The notes under the pieces are model-generated. The model saw nothing but the letters and a program-made list of their open reading frames with translations, ran no database searches and was not told the origin of the DNA. From contig NZ_CP047146.1 in NCBI RefSeq assembly GCF_009834125.1, forward strand, positions 1,729,501 to 1,793,500: a stretch of 64,000 nt of DNA, written 5' to 3'. The stretch comes from Streptomyces sp. GS7 (GTDB taxonomy: Bacteria; Actinomycetota; Actinomycetes; Streptomycetales; Streptomycetaceae). Both the position numbers and the translations under genes were made by a program. The stretch's first letter is position 1; each line of letters opens with the position of its first letter. This document shows, piece by piece, positions 43,036-51,012 of the stretch.

Positions 43036-43755
43036 ATGGCCAAGGAGAAGGCGCGTGACCTGCGCGCGAGCATCGCGTTGCTGTGGGGGGAGCAGGAGCA
43101 GCCGACCCGCGGCCCCAAGCCGAGCCTGACTCCCTTGCGTATCGCGGAGGCCGCCGTGGCCATCGCCGACGCCGAGGATCTGACGGCCGTCTCCATGAGC
43201 AAGGTCGCCGCCGAGTTCGGCGTGTCGGCGATGGCGCTGTACCGCTATGTGCCGGGCAAGGCCGAACTGGTCGAGTTGATGGTCGAGTCGGTTCTCGCCG
43301 AGGCGCCCGATCTGTCAGCGGCAGGTAGTGGCTGGCGGCCACGGATCATCGAGTGGGCTCGCCAGTCCGAGCGCATCCATCGGGCCCACCCCTGGCTGCT
43401 GGCGGCCATCTCGATGCGCCGCCAGGTCATGGGGCCGAACCAGCTCGGCTGGCTGGACGCGGCGCTCGCGGCCCTGGAGCCCACCGGCCTCACGGCCGGC
43501 CAGCAGCACCGGGTCTTCCTTCTCGTCGCCGGCTTTGTGCGCACCCATGTCCAGCAGTTGCTCGACTTCGACGAGGAGCACAGCCAGGAGTGGAGCTACC
43601 TCACCGGAGAACTGCTCGACCGGCACGCCGACCGCTTCCCCGCTCTGACCCGCGCCATCGCCGCAGGCGCCTTCGCCCCCGACACCGCCGACCCCCTGGA
43701 GTTCGGCCTCGACCGGATCCTCGACGGCGTCCAGACCCTCATCGACCGCTCCTAG
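43036..43755 (+). CDS. TetR family regulator
   Basis: A 239-residue regulator from the ATG at 43036, which follows GAGAGGGAGG. The HTH is RIAEAAVAIADAEDLTAVSM SKVAAEFGVSAMALYRYVPG (two pieces), preceded by a basic tail of about 35 residues; the C-terminal domain (HPWLLAAISMRRQVMGPNQL; VFLLVAGFVRTHVQQLLDFD) is of the TetR_C type seen in tetracycline-repressor-like proteins. Divergent from the alpha/beta hydrolase and presumably controlling it. Its last 17 bp overlap the stop end of the convergent M20 fragment. Confidence 0.88.
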   Translation: MAKEKARDLRASIALLWGEQEQPTRGPKPSLTPLRIAEAAVAIADAEDLTAVSMSKVAAEFGVSAMALYRYVPGKAELVELMVESVLAEAPDLSAAGSGWRPRIIEWARQSERIHRAHPWLLAAISMRRQVMGPNQLGWLDAALAALEPTGLTAGQQHRVFLLVAGFVRTHVQQLLDFDEEHSQEWSYLTGELLDRHADRFPALTRAIAAGAFAPDTADPLEFGLDRILDGVQTLIDRS

Positions 43756-44362
43756 AGCCGCCGGCCGCCCCGTGCAAGTCCTGGGCCCTGTGGGTCCGCT
43801 GCGCGATCCAGCCTGCCATCGCCCGTACGCCGATGCCGATGGCTCGCTCGTCCGGGGCGAAGTCGGGGTAGTGCGGGTAGGCGGTTGTGATGGGTGCGCC
43901 GGGGGCACGGACGCCAAGGAAGGTGAACGTGCCGGGGACACGGTCCAGGTAGAGGGCGAAGTCCTCGCCGCTGAAGGGCGGGAACGCGGCATGGAGCACG
44001 GTGACCGCGTCCGGGCCCAGTGTGCGGCGCACGCGGCGGGCGAGCATGCGGGCGTCGTGCTCTGGGTAGACCATGGCGGGGAACGGATCGGTGGGGAAGC
44101 TGACCCCGGCCCCCGTGTACGACGTGGCCAGTCGGCGGATGTCCTCGCGTACCTCCGTGTAACGCTCCTGCGGCCAGCAGCGGTAGGACACGCTCACCGT
44201 GGCCTCCTGTGCTCTGGCCCGAACGGCCACGAACCGGGCCAGCGGCCCGTTGGGCGTCTGGGCGTCGGCGACTATCCGCTCGATGTCCGCAGGGGTCTGC
44301 GGGAGTGGCACCGTGGCGAGCGTGCCGATCTCGGCGGCCAGGCGTCGCGCGGCATCGTGTGA
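43739..44362 (-). pseudogene. M20 metallopeptidase (amidohydrolase), C-terminal fragment
   Basis: About 205 codons match the second half of an M20D amidohydrolase: the dimerisation domain (VSVSYRCWPQERYTEVREDI) and the C-terminal catalytic block (AAFPPFSGEDFALYLDRVPG TFTFLGVRAP) with the conserved SGEDF metal-ligand region. The first half, with the HxD and EE ligands, is missing. At about 44362 the frame gives way to a fragment of a different gene, so this is a recombination scar, not a functional enzyme. Confidence 0.7.
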
Positions 44363-44470
44363 TGGCGTGCGGGCGTGAGCTGCGATCGGGTAGGGCGAAC
44401 TCGTCGATCTTCCCGTCCGGGGCGATCCGCCCGACGCCGCCGTCGTGACGGCGTTGGAACGGGGCTTGTT
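44363..44470 (-). pseudogene. Streptogramin lyase (Vgb-like) repeat fragment
   Basis: In the frame next to that of the M20 fragment the minus strand reads DGGVGRIAPDGKIDEFALPD RSSRPHAIT, which is the blade repeat of virginiamycin B lyase-type propellers (xxGRIxPDGxxxEFxLP...PxxIT). Only a single blade is left, and both sides run into other sequence. Confidence 0.55.
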
Positions 44471-44614
44471 CCCGCCCGCCGACGGGCGTTGGACGCGCTA
44501 CCCCGGGACGCTTTCGTTGCCGGATGCCGCCGGTGACGTGCCGTCAAGGCGCTTGAGCGAGAACGGGTAGTGCCCGCTGTACCCGGTGTCAGTGGCGGCG
44601 GCTAGGCTCTCGGC

Positions 44615-45553
44615 GTGACGCAGACAGCAGTTCCCCCAGGCTGGTATCAGGATCCGTACGGTGCCCCGGTTGTGCGCTGGTGGGACGGCTATCGCTGGAC
44701 CGAACACACCCAGGCGTCGCCGCCGCCCGCGCCGCAGGCCCCGGTGTATGCGCAGCCGGCCGCCCCGGCACCCGCGTATCCGCAGCCGCCGGCCCAGCAG
44801 CAGTACCCGCCGCAGGCGCCCGCCCAGCAGCAGTACCCGCAGGCCCCGGCTCAGCAGCAGTACGCGCAGGCGGCGCCGGCTCAACAGCAGCAGTACGCGC
44901 AACCGCAGTACCCGCAGCCGCAGTCGGCCTATCAGCAGGCGGGCGGCGGTCCCGAGGCCCTGTTGTCGGCCGAGATCTTCAGGGTCGACCAGGACTTCAA
45001 GTGGGTCGACATCAGCACCAGTTACGCGGTCTGCGATCAGCAGGGCAACCAGATCGGTTCGGTCGCCGAGACCGGCCAGAACGCTGCTCGCAAGGCGCTG
45101 CGCTTCATGAGCAGCATGGACCGCTACCTCTCCCGCAAGTTCGAGATCCGGGACGCGGCCGGTGTCCCGTTCCTGGTGCTGAGCCGGGGTACCAAGGTCC
45201 TCAAGGCCCGGGTGGCGGTCGCCCGCCCGGACGGGTCGCCGGTGGGCGAGATTGTCCAGCAGGAAGTGATCGGCCGGATCAGCTTCGACCTGGTGGCCAA
45301 CGGCCATACCGTCGGGCACATCCGAGCGGAGAACTGGATCCACTTCAGCTTTACGATCACCGACCACACGGGTACGCCGGTGGCCCGGATCGCCCGGACG
45401 CTGCTCGACGTGATCCTGGAGGGCATCGGCGGCCAGGACTACTACTACATCCAGGTGCTGCGTCCGATGGACGAACCCCTGCGCTCGCTGGCGCTGGCGG
45501 GTGCGCTCACCGTGGACACCATGCTCAAGCCCGACAAGGACGGCAACGCCTAG
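44615..45553 (+). CDS. DUF2510 plus scramblase/LURP-like protein
   Basis: A 312-residue protein starting at the GTG at 44615. Residues 7-32 form a DUF2510 motif (PPGWYQDPYGAPVVRWWDGY RW); residues 35-110 are a Pro/Gln/Tyr linker built from PAQQQYPQA repeats; the rest is a phospholipid-scramblase/Tubby-like barrel (ALLSAEIFRVDQDFKWVDIS; GTKVLKARVAVARPDGSPVG; AENWIHFSFTITDHTG). No ribosome site precedes the GTG, but TAGGCT lies seven bases upstream, in the place of a -10 element, so a leaderless transcript is likely. Probably membrane-associated; role unknown. Confidence 0.78.
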   Translation: MTQTAVPPGWYQDPYGAPVVRWWDGYRWTEHTQASPPPAPQAPVYAQPAAPAPAYPQPPAQQQYPPQAPAQQQYPQAPAQQQYAQAAPAQQQQYAQPQYPQPQSAYQQAGGGPEALLSAEIFRVDQDFKWVDISTSYAVCDQQGNQIGSVAETGQNAARKALRFMSSMDRYLSRKFEIRDAAGVPFLVLSRGTKVLKARVAVARPDGSPVGEIVQQEVIGRISFDLVANGHTVGHIRAENWIHFSFTITDHTGTPVARIARTLLDVILEGIGGQDYYYIQVLRPMDEPLRSLALAGALTVDTMLKPDKDGNA

Positions 45554-46062
45554 GCCCTCACCCACCGGACAGGCGCTTGGGCGCTGTCCGTGACATGGGC
45601 GTCGCGCCGGGGGCGGTGCCTGTACTCAGCGGCCGGAGCCGTCGGCGTGGTCGAACATTCCCAGGTGGTGGCGGGGGTGCGGGACCGGTGTGCGCTGGAT
45701 CGCGATGATGGCGTCGTCGCAGGTTCCTTCACCATTGGGTGGTGGAGGCCAGCGACTGCGGATGCTACCCAGCCCCCTCCGCGACCGCCTCTGGTTAATC
45801 CTGCCGCGCCAGATCTCCCTCTGGGGGAGCCCCTGGGCCTCCAGTTCCACGACCGTGGGCTTGACGTCGTGGGTCATCTTCGGTGGCGCAGAACCGCAGC
45901 GGACTGACTTCGCTGTCAAACGACTCGATTCGATGACAACGGACACCCGCCCTGGCTCTGTATGCGAGAAGGAACAGCACATGTTCACCACTTCGGGAGG
46001 CAGTCCCGAGAGCCGCAGCGTTCGAATTGTTCACGAGCTGTGGCAGCACCGGTTGCCGGTGC
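45554..46062. other. Intergenic stretch without a supported gene
   Basis: Both strands have open frames but none shows a family pattern or ribosome site. Codon bias is weak, which suggests decayed coding sequence rather than pure regulatory DNA. No IS ends are visible. Confidence 0.4.
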
Positions 46063-46914
46063 TCAGTGGCGGTACGCGGCCGTCGCGATCTCGATGAAGG
46101 ATCGGATCAACGGGTTGGTGTCACCTTCGTTCCACACCGCCACCACTCGGCTCGGCGTCATGTCGATCAGCGGTACCACGGCGAACTCCGCGGGCAGGTC
46201 GTGTCCGAGCGGGGCCAGGCCGACCGTGCCGTTCCACAGCACGGCCTGCAGGCATTCCTGGACGGCACGCACCACCGGGCCCTCGCGCGGCGTGCCGCCG
46301 TTCCAGTACGACTGCCAGATGGGGTCGGTGCCCTGCGGGAACTGGAACCAGCGGCGGTCGCTCAGCTCGGCCAGCCGCAGCCGGTCGCGGCGGGCCAGTG
46401 GATCGTCGGCGCGCAGGACCACTCCGACCGGATCGGTCCGCAGCGCCCGCACCGTCAGGGCAGTTTCGTCGAACGGCGCCCGGGTCAAGGCGACGTCGAC
46501 CAGTCCGGCGCGCAGCCCGCACGTTGGGTCGGTCAGATCGGTGTCGCGGATGCGGATGTCGATGCCGGGGTGGCTTCGGCGGTAGGCGGCGGCCAGCCTG
46601 GGCACTCCCGGGTCGGTGCCGTCGGCCAGGATGCCGACGGTGATGGTCGCGACGCCGGCCGCCGCGCTCACGCGTGCACGGACGCGGTCGGCATGGTCGA
46701 GTAGGGCTCGTGCCTCGTCGAGCAGCACCGTGCCCACTGGGGTGAGCGTGACGCCGGCAGGCGAACGGGCGAACAGCAGGGCCCCGACATCGGCCTCCAG
46801 CTGCTTGATCGCCCGGCTCAGCGGCGGCTGGCTCATGTGCAGTCGGCTGGCGGCTCGGCCGAAGTGGAGTTCCTCGGCGACGGCCACGAAGTAGCGCAAG
46901 GTCCGTAGCTCCAC
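46063..46914 (-). CDS. LysR family transcriptional regulator
   Basis: A 283-residue LysR protein from the GTG at 46914 (MELRTLRYFVAVAEELHFGR). The HTH is RAASRLHMSQPPLSRAIKQL with the linker helix to about residue 60, followed by the periplasmic-binding-protein-like effector domain (TITVGILADGTDPGVPRLAA). No clear ribosome site precedes the GTG; the frame stays open far upstream but without homology. Divergent from a cupin gene; a LysR-type dyad lies between (46922-46940). Confidence 0.88.
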   Translation of the reverse strand: MELRTLRYFVAVAEELHFGRAASRLHMSQPPLSRAIKQLEADVGALLFARSPAGVTLTPVGTVLLDEARALLDHADRVRARVSAAAGVATITVGILADGTDPGVPRLAAAYRRSHPGIDIRIRDTDLTDPTCGLRAGLVDVALTRAPFDETALTVRALRTDPVGVVLRADDPLARRDRLRLAELSDRRWFQFPQGTDPIWQSYWNGGTPREGPVVRAVQECLQAVLWNGTVGLAPLGHDLPAEFAVVPLIDMTPSRVVAVWNEGDTNPLIRSFIEIATAAYRH

Positions 46915-46921
46915 ACTGCAA

Positions 46922-46940
46922 CGATACCCACGAGGTATCG
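46922..46940. promoter_or_regulatory. LysR-type binding dyad
   Basis: CGATACC-CACGA-GGTATCG is a perfect 7-bp inverted repeat with a 5-bp centre, eight bp from the LysR start and fifty from the cupin start. Its GATAC/GTATC arms fit the ATAC-like halves of LysR activation sites. Confidence 0.65.
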
Positions 46941-46989
46941 GCGCTGCGGGATGGGTCTTGGACAGCCGTGAGGCTCCGGCGGTGCACTC

Positions 46990-47490
46990 GTGAACATGAC
47001 CGAAGAAGCAAGGACCAACGAACCGCAGGCCGACCCCGCCGTATCGGTGGTGGGTCCCGACGACGGCGAGACGATCGTCCTCGGCACCACGCGCATGCGC
47101 GTCCTGGAGGACGGAAGCCACACCGGGCACCGTCTCGCGATCGCCGAGTCCGTCCTCGCCCCGCACACCCAGGGACCGCCGCAGCACCGCCACGCCCAAC
47201 ACGACGAGGGCTTCTACATCCTCTCCGGCACCGTGCGGTTCACCGTCGGGGACGAGGACCGCGACGCCACCACGGGCACGCTCGTGATGGTTCCGCCCGG
47301 CACCCCGCACACCTTCGCTAACCTGACCGACCAACCCGCCGTCATGCTCAGCACATTCACCCCCGACCTGTACGTGCAGTACTTCCGAGACCTCCAGGAC
47401 GTGCTCGCCGGCGGCCGGCCGCTGACGCCACAGGCCAACATCGACGCGATGAGCCGCTACGCGACCGAGCCTGCCACCGACCTCGCCTGA
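46990..47490 (+). CDS. Cupin domain protein
   Basis: A 166-residue single-cupin protein (GTG at 46990; an ATG two codons later is an equal candidate). The two cupin motifs are PPQHRHAQHDEGFYILSGTV (H, H, E ligands) and GTLVMVPPGTPHTFANL with the last H, so the metal site is complete. The tail (YVQYFRDLQDVLAGGRPLTP) resembles quercetin-2,3-dioxygenase-like cupins often paired with LysR or MarR regulators. Likely the target of the divergent LysR gene. The reaction is unknown. Confidence 0.82.
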   Translation: MNMTEEARTNEPQADPAVSVVGPDDGETIVLGTTRMRVLEDGSHTGHRLAIAESVLAPHTQGPPQHRHAQHDEGFYILSGTVRFTVGDEDRDATTGTLVMVPPGTPHTFANLTDQPAVMLSTFTPDLYVQYFRDLQDVLAGGRPLTPQANIDAMSRYATEPATDLA

Positions 47491-47658
47491 AGCCGACGGA
47501 ACGGCCCGGCCGCCCTCCTTACGACCGGCGGGGGCGTGGCGCTCCCGCCTTCCGGCGTCCGGGTCCCTCGGACGACGGACCGGGCCTTCTCCACGCCTCT
47601 TCTGGCAATCGATGCAATCGACGGGTCTCCGGGAACCGGCGGCCCATGAACGGAAACC

Positions 47659-48018
47659 ATGAACATCGCCTATTGGATCGTCGCGGGACCGCTCGCCCTC
47701 TTCTACTTCTACGCAGGCACGCTGAAGGTACTCCGCAGCCGCGATCAACTCCGACCGATGATGGCCTGGGTCGACCGAATGCCCTTGCCCGCCGTTAGGG
47801 CGCTGGGGACGGTCGAAGTACTTGGCGCGACCGGCCTGATCCTGCCGCCACTGACCAGCATCGCCCCCTCGCTGGCGCCGGCCGCGGCCACAGGCTTCGT
47901 ACTCCTGCAGACCGGTGCGATCGCCGTCCACCTGACCGCCGAAGACCGCCGGATCACACTCAACATCGGACTCGCCGCCGCTGCGGCCGTGACCATCTGG
48001 CTGGCCACCGGGCCATGA
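47659..48018 (+). CDS. DoxX-like small membrane protein
   Basis: A 119-residue protein with four hydrophobic segments (YWIVAGPLALFYFYAGTLKV first; LNIGLAAAAAVTIWLATG last) and the DoxX-like loop PMMAWVDRMPLPAVRALGTV EVLGATGLILPP. Members of this group are thought to act in thiol or quinone redox chemistry at the membrane. It lies 168 bp after the cupin gene on the same strand. The start ATG is preceded by GGAAACC, a weak ribosome site. Confidence 0.8.
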   Translation: MNIAYWIVAGPLALFYFYAGTLKVLRSRDQLRPMMAWVDRMPLPAVRALGTVEVLGATGLILPPLTSIAPSLAPAAATGFVLLQTGAIAVHLTAEDRRITLNIGLAAAAAVTIWLATGP

Positions 48019-48308
48019 TCGAGCACGGTCCTCGACCGGTGGATGCACCTGCGGACCGGCCGCCCCACGGCCGCTGTCACTTCTCCTGAACATCGAACAC
48101 GCCGCCATCGACGCGCTGCTCGGTGACGCGTACATCTGCTGTCGCAACTCGTGAACAAAGCCACCCGCCCTGATCAGCGTGACGCGGAGCCGAAGAGCCG
48201 CCGGCAGACGTCTGAGGGGACATTTCACTCGTAGGTGTGAGCATATGCATGCCTCCGAATAGGTAGCCTCCGCTCAACTTCCGTTCCTCTGAGAGGAGTT
48301 GGTGCTCC

Positions 48309-49508
48309 ATGGCGCCGATGAGGCAGGTGCTGGCTGGTCTGGCCGCCCTGGCCGTAGCAGCGACGTGCACGGCAGGCACGGTTCAGGCGCAGGGGCGGAG
48401 TAAGGGCGCCTTGCCGGTGCACGGTGGCGTGGCTGGCGCTGCCGCTAGCGGGCAGGAGCGCACCTTGGTGTTCGACAAGCCCTCTGGCACTGACTACCGG
48501 TTCACCATTCCGCCCGAGACGAAGCGCATGATCATCGAGGCGTGGGGTGGTGGCGCTGCGGGAGCATCGGGTGCGGGCGGTGGCGGCGGAGGGGGCGGAG
48601 GCGGTGGCGCCGGGGCCAACGAGCTCAACCTCGGCGCCGCCGAGGGGGGCGAGGGCGGCAGGGGCGGCGCCGGTGGTGGCGGCGGCGCCGGTGCCGGTGG
48701 CGGCGCCGGCGGATACACCCGCTGCGTAGTACCGGTGGTCGCTCAGCATCCACTGATCGCCCGGGTTCATGTGGCAGCGGAAGACACACCGGCAGCCCAG
48801 GGCAAGGGGGGCACCGGAGGAACCGGAGGCGCCAGGGGCACCAACGGGGTCCTCGGCATCGGCACCTCGAACGGAAGCGACGGCCAAGCCGGCCAGACCG
48901 GCCCAGAACCGCACGCAGACGGCGGCGACGCCTCAAAGATCTACCTCCGACTGGGGGTCGGCACCGACAATCCAGACAGCCGTGCCCCCAGGACCTTCCC
49001 ACTCGCGTTCGCCCAGGGCGGCGCCACAGGGCATCCGGCACAGCCCGGCAAGCCCGGCGCTCCGGGCCGTGGCGGCACGGACAAGAAGGGCGCGAAGGGG
49101 ACAGACGGGAACGGGGGCGCCGGAGGAGCCAGCCGAGCCTCCCAAGTAGTCGACCTCAAAAGCGCCTGCCCCGACTCCACTGAGTCCGATGCCAAGAACA
49201 CCCCCGGAGGGGCGGGCTCCGCTGGCGGCGACGGCATGACCGGCCCCTACGGCCCGCGCGGGCCGGAAGCCGGCGGCATCCCAGCCTCGGACCAAGCCCA
49301 GCCCACAGTCGCCCCGCCTGCCGCAGGCATCGGAACCGGCGGAACCGGCGGTCACGGAGGCAACGGCGGCGCACACGGCGGTGGCGGCGAAGGATCAGTC
49401 AGCATGCAGCACACCGCCGCGCCAGGAGCCAACGGATCCACCGGCGCTGACGGCAAACCCGGCACCCCCGGAGGCCACGGCTACGTCAAAATCACCTTTG
49501 AGAGCTGA
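48309..49508 (+). CDS. Secreted glycine-rich, collagen-like protein
   Basis: A 399-residue exported protein. The signal peptide (MAPMRQVLAGLAALAVAATC TAGTVQA) likely cleaves after VQA near residue 27. A short beta-type N-terminal strand (FDKPSGTDYRFTIPPETKRM IIEAWGGG) is the usual opening of glycine-rich fibre/adhesin domains; then come poly-Gly segments and Gly-x-y runs such as GKPGAPGRGGTDKKGAKGTD, with a closing strand GGHGYVKITFES. Four isolated cysteines could cross-link. It resembles phage tail-fibre and PGRS-like glycine-rich proteins; role could be adhesion. GAGGAG lies upstream of the ATG. Confidence 0.75.
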   Translation: MAPMRQVLAGLAALAVAATCTAGTVQAQGRSKGALPVHGGVAGAAASGQERTLVFDKPSGTDYRFTIPPETKRMIIEAWGGGAAGASGAGGGGGGGGGGGAGANELNLGAAEGGEGGRGGAGGGGGAGAGGGAGGYTRCVVPVVAQHPLIARVHVAAEDTPAAQGKGGTGGTGGARGTNGVLGIGTSNGSDGQAGQTGPEPHADGGDASKIYLRLGVGTDNPDSRAPRTFPLAFAQGGATGHPAQPGKPGAPGRGGTDKKGAKGTDGNGGAGGASRASQVVDLKSACPDSTESDAKNTPGGAGSAGGDGMTGPYGPRGPEAGGIPASDQAQPTVAPPAAGIGTGGTGGHGGNGGAHGGGGEGSVSMQHTAAPGANGSTGADGKPGTPGGHGYVKITFES

Positions 49509-49820
49509 CCGCTCCGCCAGCCACTGGCGCCGCCCTCCCGGGACGCGGACGCCTGGTGGCCGTAGGCAGCCTGCGACGCGCGCAAGAAGCGGTTTGCATT
49601 TGACGTTCGGGGACAGGATCCGCAGAACACGGCTTGGCCGAACATGCCGGACAACGGGTTGTCGACCAGGACGAGGTCTCGGTGGTTGCCATGCCTCCGC
49701 CATCGAGGCCGTGTTGTCCCTCACGTCCGCGTGACCGCGAGTTGGCGAGGAGATGCGCCCCTACGGCAGCCAGCCGTATGAGGGCGGGTGCGAGGTCGAC
49801 GGCGCCTTCGACCGAGGGGA
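49509..49820. other. Intergenic stretch without a supported gene
   Basis: Short minus-strand frames (e.g. DLAPALIRLAAVGAHLLANS) look like leftovers of a coding region, but no family can be named and no start is present. It is likely a decayed gene downstream of the acetyltransferase. Confidence 0.35.
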
Positions 49821-50402
49821 TCAGTCTCGTCGCGTCTGGCGACGGTGACTCCACTCCTCCGCGCTCACGGAGTTCAGATTGCAGTCCCGCCACGCTCCGT
49901 TGATGAACTCGTGCCTGCGCGCCACCCGGTCGGTCCTGAACCCGAGCCTCGCGAGAGATCCACCCTCGACGAGTGACGTGATCCTCTTCGTGTTGTCGAG
50001 GGGGATCCACCCGCTGACCCGCTCCAGGCCAAGGCTCCCGAAGGCGAAGTCGAGGATCACAAGGTGGGCATCGGTGCTGTAGCCGCGGCCCCATTCGTCC
50101 GCCGCGATGGCACAGCCGATGTCCTCGCCTTGGGAGCCGGAGCGCACGAGGCGGACGAAGCCGATCGCACGGTCGTCGTCGCGCTTGGTCACCGCCAGGT
50201 AGAACTCGGTCCGAGGGGAGAGCTGAGCGTTCTTGATCGCGCCTTCGATCCTGGCCTGGGTCTCGCTGCGGTCGCGGCTGTCGAACGACAGCCACTTGGT
50301 CACTCGGTCATCGCCGAAAACGCGCTGCATGTCGTCGACGTCCTCGATGCGGAACTCGCGCACCGTGACCTTGTCGCCGACCAGACGGAGGGGATACGTC
50401 AA
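49821..50402 (-). CDS. GNAT family N-acetyltransferase (RimJ/RimL-like)
   Basis: A 193-residue acetyltransferase. A TTG at 50402 is chosen because AGGAG lies six bases upstream and the protein then begins LTYPLRLVGDKVTVREFRIE, the normal RimJ/RimL opening; a GTG at 50429 and frames further upstream lack support. Acetyl-CoA site: GCAIAADEWGRGYSTDAHLV (a slightly relaxed R/QxxGxG/A loop) and the late SGWIPLDNTKRITSLVEGGS block. Such enzymes acetylate ribosomal-protein N-termini, amino acids or antibiotics; substrate unknown. Confidence 0.82.
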   Translation of the reverse strand: MTYPLRLVGDKVTVREFRIEDVDDMQRVFGDDRVTKWLSFDSRDRSETQARIEGAIKNAQLSPRTEFYLAVTKRDDDRAIGFVRLVRSGSQGEDIGCAIAADEWGRGYSTDAHLVILDFAFGSLGLERVSGWIPLDNTKRITSLVEGGSLARLGFRTDRVARRHEFINGAWRDCNLNSVSAEEWSHRRQTRRD

Positions 50403-50894
50403 CGAACTCTCCTCACCTGTGGGATGCACAAGGTGGCCGACCGCCGCAGGCCCGGCAACACCGCACGGGCAGGTTCCGGACACCTCTTCGAGGACGCGGC
50501 GGCCTCGTCCTCTTGGCACCGCGCGCAGCCGCATCAGACCTTCATTACGCCTCCGGCGCACGCCTCCCGGCTCGTCGCTGAACGTCATAGGGACAACGCG
50601 AACAGCCACCGCTGGAATGTGAGCCCCTCGACCGCGGTGGCCTGAAGGGATGCCCCCTCACGCGTAATCGCAATTCCGCTCAGCATCACGTTCGAGGTAT
50701 GCGGAAAGGAAGTGGCTATGCGCTACGACCACTTCTGATCTGACCAGTCACTTCGCTTCGGTCACTTTCCCGACAGCCGCCTTACGACCTGCCGAACTGC
50801 TTCGGGCGGTCCGGGCGGGTTTCGGGTTCGGCCCTTCTCCTCGGTGGCCGCGGCCACGGGCAACTGGTGGAAACGCACGGCTCATGACGCTTTC
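50403..50894. other. Intergenic stretch with a possible hexapeptide frame
   Basis: No ordinary gene is visible. At 50718-50738 the plus strand has ATG-CGC-TAC-GAC-CAC-TTC-TGA (MRYDHF), preceded by AAAGGA at 50705 with good spacing; the frame lies inside the inverted repeat GAAGTGG (50709-50715) / CCACTTC (50729-50735). This could be a leader peptide or chance. Confidence 0.3.
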
Positions 50895-51012
50895 TGCGCA
50901 CTACGCCCCCTGGACATGGCGACCATCCCCGACCCCTACCCGGTGTACCGGAGGCTTCGGGAAAAGGACCCGGCCCACTGGTACGAAGTGACGACATGGG
51001 GTGATCTGGTGC
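50895..51012 (+). pseudogene. Cytochrome P450 N-terminal fragment
   Basis: The frame reads ALRPLDMATIPDPYPVYRRL REKDPAHWYEV, the typical N-terminus of bacterial P450s (IPDPYPxYxRLREEDPVHW). After about 35 residues it runs into the 3' end of the convergent kinase gene, and no heme-binding or I-helix part follows. Truncated by recombination. Confidence 0.6.

Noticed and set aside
46915..48228. Long upstream extension of the LysR frame
   Set aside because: The extension is antisense to the cupin and DoxX-like genes, and the LysR family start is clearly at 46914.
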